Of a stretch of 50,169 bases of DNA, positions 47,050 through 50,169 are shown in pieces. The translations under genes were made by a program, and so were the position numbers. Position 1 is the stretch's first letter, and every line of letters starts with the position of its first letter. A model generated the notes under the pieces. The model was not told where the DNA came from. It saw only the letters and a program-made list of their open reading frames with translations, and ran no database searches. Source of the DNA: Bacteroidota bacterium (GTDB lineage Bacteria > Bacteroidota > Bacteroidia > Flavobacteriales > Flavobacteriaceae); contig JAGXRT010000001.1 in NCBI GenBank assembly GCA_018335575.1, positions 1 through 50,169 of the forward strand, read 5' to 3'.

Positions 47050-48219
47050 ATGTTTATTTTAGAAGGACCCTATATCTCAGATTTTATTGAAGATACCTTA
47101 ATCAAAAATCGGTTTAAAGTTATTGACACCTCATTTTTAAAGACGAGAGCAAAATATTTTGACTTTAATTTGATTTCAGAAAGTGAGGCAATTCATCAGT
47201 TAGAAAACAATAACGACAGCTTATATTCAAATTCAGAAAATGCCATTGATTGGGTTGAACAGCATTTGCAATTAACCAAGTATCCCGCCTTTATAAGTTT
47301 GTTTAAAGACAAAACCAAATTTAGAGAAGTTATTAGCTCGCTATATCCAGCTTTTTATTATAAAAAAGTACAGTTTAATGCCTTACAAAATTTGGATGTT
47401 CACACTATTCCATTTCCGGTTGTTTTAAAACCGGCGGTCGGTTTTTTTAGTTTAGGTGTTTATACGATTGAAAGCCCAGACGAATGGGATGTTGCGATTG
47501 AAAAACTTACCAATGAACTGCAAACTATCCAAAAGTTGTATCCAAAATCGGTTGTTAACACCGAAACTTTTTTAATTGAATCTTATATAAGCGGAAAGGA
47601 ATATGCCGTTGATTGTTATTTTAATGAAACAGGGGAAGCGGTAATTTTAAATATTTTAGAACATCAATTCTCATCAAACAAAGATGTGAGTGATCGCCTG
47701 TATTTTACATCCCAAGAAATCATACGTAAATTGCACACTAAAACCTTAGAATTCTTAAATGAGTTAAGTGAACTAACAGGAATAAAAAATTTTCCATTAC
47801 ACTTGGAAATGCGAGTAACTATTAATGGAGAAATTATTCCGATTGAAGGAAATCCCATGCGTTTTGGTGGTTGGTGTACTACCGCCGATTTGGCTTTTTA
47901 CGCCTTTGGATTTAACGCTTATGAGATGTATCAACAGCAGCAAAAGCCCGATTGGAATGCCATTTTTAATAAGATGAGTGATGATTTGTTTAGTTTGATT
48001 ATATTAGACAATTCTACCGGATTTAAAGCTGAAGCAATTAAAAGCTTTGATTATGAACGATTGTTAGCATCATTTGAAAAACCATTGGAATTGAGAAAAG
48101 TAGATGTAAACGAGTATCCACTGTTTGGATATTTATACACACAAACTCCTAAAAATAAGTTTGATGAATTAGCTGGCATGTTACACAATACCTTGGAAGA
48201 TTATATTGAACTTAAGTAA
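47050..48219 (+). CDS. ATP-grasp domain protein of unknown function
   Basis: 389 residues. The central part reads as an ATP-grasp ligase: FPVVLKPAVGFFSLGVYTI (about 120-138, lysine and glycine-rich loop), ESYISGKEYAVDCYF (about 178-192) and PLHLEMRVTINGEIIPIEGNP (about 241-261, metal-binding Glu and Asn). The enzyme should join a carboxylate to an amine or other nucleophile using ATP. Neither substrate can be read from the sequence. It is divergent from the TPP-controlled receptor and ends 1 base from the convergent kinase gene, so it is embedded in the thiamine region. I do not recognise a named subfamily. Confidence 0.82.
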   Translation: MFILEGPYISDFIEDTLIKNRFKVIDTSFLKTRAKYFDFNLISESEAIHQLENNNDSLYSNSENAIDWVEQHLQLTKYPAFISLFKDKTKFREVISSLYPAFYYKKVQFNALQNLDVHTIPFPVVLKPAVGFFSLGVYTIESPDEWDVAIEKLTNELQTIQKLYPKSVVNTETFLIESYISGKEYAVDCYFNETGEAVILNILEHQFSSNKDVSDRLYFTSQEIIRKLHTKTLEFLNELSELTGIKNFPLHLEMRVTINGEIIPIEGNPMRFGGWCTTADLAFYAFGFNAYEMYQQQQKPDWNAIFNKMSDDLFSLIILDNSTGFKAEAIKSFDYERLLASFEKPLELRKVDVNEYPLFGYLYTQTPKNKFDELAGMLHNTLEDYIELK

Positions 48220-48220
48220 G

Positions 48221-48793
48221 TTAACCGTACTTTTCTTGAATTAAGTTATCGAGAATTTTGGTGACTTTTTTAAAGCGACTAATGGTGTCTCCAGTAAGTA
48301 AAATATACGGCCGATTATAATCAATCAGTGCTTTTTCAAAGGCATTAAACATTTCCTGACGCTGCTCAGGGCGGTCTCGAAGATCATCCTTTTCCCATGG
48401 AATATCGATAGAAGTTAAGAAATACAAATCATAGGTATTTTCCAAAGCTGCTTTTTCTAATACCGGATCTACAGTTCCGCCATAATAGGTAAGCGAGTAA
48501 ACCATAGTTTCCAAAATATCGGTATCGCAAATTAAAAGTTTAGTTGCTTTTTTAGCCAATTCGTTTTCCAATTGTATTTGTCCAACTGCAATGGGCAGTA
48601 AATCGTGATTTTCACAAGTCTTTTGTTCTAAATCCCATTTATTTTGCAGGTATTCACGGGCATATTCGGGCACCCATTCGGTATTGTAATGATCTGCCAA
48701 TAATTTGGACAGGGTTGTTTTTCCCGTTGATTCAGGACCAAACAATACTATTTTAATGATGTTCGCGGGTTCTTGTCTAAGCTTTTCTTCCAT
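48221..48793 (-). CDS. NadR-type P-loop kinase (AAA_28), stand-alone
   Basis: 190 residues. P-loop GPESTGKTTLSKLLA (about 19-33), VPEYAREYL, CDTDILETMVY and the PWEKDDLRDRPEQR lid match the ribosylnicotinamide kinase domain of NadR. The HTH and adenylyltransferase parts of NadR are missing. Its start overlaps the permease gene by 46 bases, so the two are tightly coupled. In PnuC systems a kinase traps the imported vitamin by phosphorylation. Given the context, the substrate could be thiamine as well as nicotinamide riboside; the sequence does not decide. Confidence 0.85.
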   Translation of the reverse strand: MEEKLRQEPANIIKIVLFGPESTGKTTLSKLLADHYNTEWVPEYAREYLQNKWDLEQKTCENHDLLPIAVGQIQLENELAKKATKLLICDTDILETMVYSLTYYGGTVDPVLEKAALENTYDLYFLTSIDIPWEKDDLRDRPEQRQEMFNAFEKALIDYNRPYILLTGDTISRFKKVTKILDNLIQEKYG

Positions 48794-49395
48794 GCTATAT
48801 ATCCGTAATAGGCGATGATTAAAAATATAAAATATTGAATACTTGTTAAGGTATATCCTTTAAAAAAGTACAATGGCACAGAAATAATATCGCCAAGTAT
48901 CCAAAAAATCCAGTTTTCAATTTTTTTACGAGCCATGAGCCACATACCTACAAAAAATATGGCAGTTGTTAAGGTGTCAATATAGGCAGTCCAGGTATTA
49001 AATTTGTCGTACATCCAGTACACCAAAACTACAAACAAAAAAGAGGCAAAAAATATGAATGACATAATCAATTGTTCTTTAGCGTTTGTTTTGGTTATGG
49101 GTGTAAAATGCGTATCGTCAACTTTTCTGGTCCAGTTATACCAACCATAAATACTCATTAAAAAATAATAGGCATTGATAAGCATATCGCCCAACAAGCC
49201 CCAATTAAAAAGCAAGTACACAAAAATCAGTGTGCTGATGATACCGGTTGGATAAACTAAAATGTTATCTTTTTTAGCATACCACACACTTAATAATCCA
49301 AAAACAACCGCAATAGCTTCTAATACTATTTCGCTTGTTTGGTATTCAACATATTGACCAAACAGAAAATTAAAAACTTGGTTTATAGTCTCCAC
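48748..49395 (-). CDS. PnuC/PnuT family vitamin permease
   Basis: 215 residues from a GTG start, with about seven helices. YPTGIISTLIFVYLLF, MSIYGWYNWTRK and ENWIFWILGDIISVPLYF are family signatures; the last has the W-x2-W-x3-D pattern of the substrate-binding helix. PnuC members move nicotinamide riboside, thiamine (PnuT) or riboflavin by facilitated diffusion. A TPP-regulated receptor and a thiamine-binding protein nearby favour thiamine. It overlaps the upstream gene by 26 bases and the downstream kinase by 46. Confidence 0.9.
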   Translation of the reverse strand: METINQVFNFLFGQYVEYQTSEIVLEAIAVVFGLLSVWYAKKDNILVYPTGIISTLIFVYLLFNWGLLGDMLINAYYFLMSIYGWYNWTRKVDDTHFTPITKTNAKEQLIMSFIFFASFLFVVLVYWMYDKFNTWTAYIDTLTTAIFFVGMWLMARKKIENWIFWILGDIISVPLYFFKGYTLTSIQYFIFLIIAYYGYIAWKKSLDKNPRTSLK

Positions 49396-49630
49396 GGTTG
49401 CCTTTGATTATTTTTAAGGTAAACACACAATGCTCTTCATTTAGAAAAGTTTCATGAATATGAGTTTGTAACCAGTTCATTACAGCTAAATAATCTCCGT
49501 AAACCTGTGTGCTTAATGGATTTTCGATAATAGTAAAGCCCGATTTTCTAAGGTTTTTTATAAATTCTTTTATTGGCAGTTCAAAATCTTTATGTAAGGG
49601 ATATAGACTGATATCTACGGATACATTCAT
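49370..49630 (-). CDS. YkoF/MTH1187-like thiamine-binding protein
   Basis: 86 residues, about the length of one domain of PF01910 (Thiamine_BP). SVDISLYPLHKDFELPIKEF, the central LSTQVYGDYLAVMNWL and VFTLKIIKGNR follow the ferredoxin-like fold of YkoF and MTH1187 proteins, which bind thiamine or its pyrimidine part. No signal peptide, so it acts in the cytoplasm. The ATG overlaps the stop of the preceding gene (ATGA), and its end overlaps the permease start by 26 bases. Confidence 0.8.
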   Translation of the reverse strand: MNVSVDISLYPLHKDFELPIKEFIKNLRKSGFTIIENPLSTQVYGDYLAVMNWLQTHIHETFLNEEHCVFTLKIIKGNRGDYKPSF

Positions 49631-50169
49631 AATTGGTTTGTTTTAAAAAAATTAGAGTTTAATTCAAATGCAGTTCCAATAACCACAATATCTGCGCCAT
49701 TTTCATGGGCAGCATTTAATTGCTTAAGCGAGGCAATTCCACCACCAACTATAATGGGTAAGTCGGTATTGTTTGCCACCATTTTTATAAGTTCATTAGG
49801 AACACACTGTTGTGCACCACTTCCGCCATCAAGGTATATTAGTTGATGGCCCATCATTTCACCAGCCATAGCTGTTGCCATTGCAATTTCCGGTTTGTGT
49901 CTGGGAATAGGTTTTGTATTGCTTATGTAGGATGCCGTGGTTTCGGTACCGCTTTCAATCAACATATAACTTGTTGGTATTACTTCAAGATTGCTTTGTT
50001 TTAAAATCGGCGCTGCAATAACGTGGTTGCCTATTAAAAAATCGGGATTTCTGCCCGAAATGAGTGATAGAAATAAAATACCATCGGCTTTGTTGCTAAT
50101 TTGGATGGCATTACCCGGAAACAACAGTACTGGCAATAGGGAGTTCTTTTTTATTATTGAAATAAATTC
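49627..50169 (-). CDS. GGGP/heptaprenylglyceryl phosphate synthase family protein (5' partial)
   Basis: The frame is open to the right edge of the window (codons upstream of the TTG at 50136 read on in frame), so the N-terminus lies outside. 180 residues are visible. LLFPGNAIQISNKADGILFLSLISGRNPDFL, the central YLDGGSGA, PIIVGGGI and DIVVIGTAFE are the phosphate-binding and barrel motifs of the PcrB/GGGPS TIM barrel, which joins a polyprenyl diphosphate to glycerol-1-phosphate. The family is widespread in Bacteroidota, with the archaeal-type product. First visible gene of the overlapping vitamin operon. Confidence 0.88.
   Translation of the reverse strand, partial: EFISIIKKNSLLPVLLFPGNAIQISNKADGILFLSLISGRNPDFLIGNHVIAAPILKQSNLEVIPTSYMLIESGTETTASYISNTKPIPRHKPEIAMATAMAGEMMGHQLIYLDGGSGAQQCVPNELIKMVANNTDLPIIVGGGIASLKQLNAAHENGADIVVIGTAFELNSNFFKTNQL

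Noticed and set aside
50134-50136. TTG at 50136 as start of the GGGPS-family gene.
   Set aside because: The frame continues open to the window edge with family-like residues, and the barrel needs about 60 more residues at the N-terminus.

Overview
The window looks like an ordinary chromosomal stretch from a member of the Bacteroidota, most likely family Flavobacteriaceae; I cannot name the genus. The reasons are: AT-rich DNA; no Shine-Dalgarno sequences before most genes; many promoter boxes of the Bacteroidota type (TAnnTTTG, in the best case with TTTG 19 bases upstream); the gene block rplM-rpsI-rpsB-tsf / pyrH-frr; a full alternative complex III operon; a SusD-less TonB receptor; DUF5686 and DUF2723 proteins; and protein sequences close to what I remember of Flavobacterium homologues. 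I see no insertion sequence, prophage, CRISPR array, rRNA or integron.

Layout, left to right. 1-2254 (+) is the end of an ExbB/TolQ gene followed by a small membrane protein and two ExbD proteins, the energiser for outer-membrane transport. 2339-3612 holds an outer-membrane barrel protein converging on a PAP2-like membrane protein. 3616-12972 (-) carries rpoN, asnS, an RND/MMPL transporter, a DUF5686 barrel protein, frr and pyrH. 13071-15716 (-) is rplM-rpsI-rpsB-tsf. 15829-22770 holds polA (-), a thioredoxin-like gene without its cysteines (+), a polysaccharide deacetylase and a large DUF2723 glycosyltransferase (-). At 22921 is tRNA-Gln, then a universal stress protein (-).

24022-28590 (+) is rimP-nusA-infB, with a terminator-like hairpin directly before rimP. 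28624-29001 (-) is a SPOR protein. 29195-37573 (+) is actABCDEF (alternative complex III, quinol to cytochrome c electron transfer), whose ActA carries seven haem motifs. The cytochrome oxidase genes I would expect between actF and ruvB are absent. 37649-44666 (+) holds ruvB, a stand-alone double rhodanese, a heavy-metal-associated domain protein joined to cydAB (cytochrome bd oxidase), and a string of small proteins with a TerC/Alx transporter.

44699-50169 is a thiamine-related salvage region: a TonB receptor under a clear TPP riboswitch, a divergently transcribed ATP-grasp enzyme of unknown function, and an overlapping four-gene operon (GGGP synthase family, YkoF-like thiamine-binding protein, PnuC/PnuT-type permease, NadR-type kinase domain). 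This is the most interesting accessory part: it looks like a complete import route (outer membrane receptor, inner membrane facilitator, trapping kinase) whose substrate and kinase chemistry are not fixed by the sequence. Several start codons were moved downstream of the longest open frame because a promoter box lies over the upstream start.
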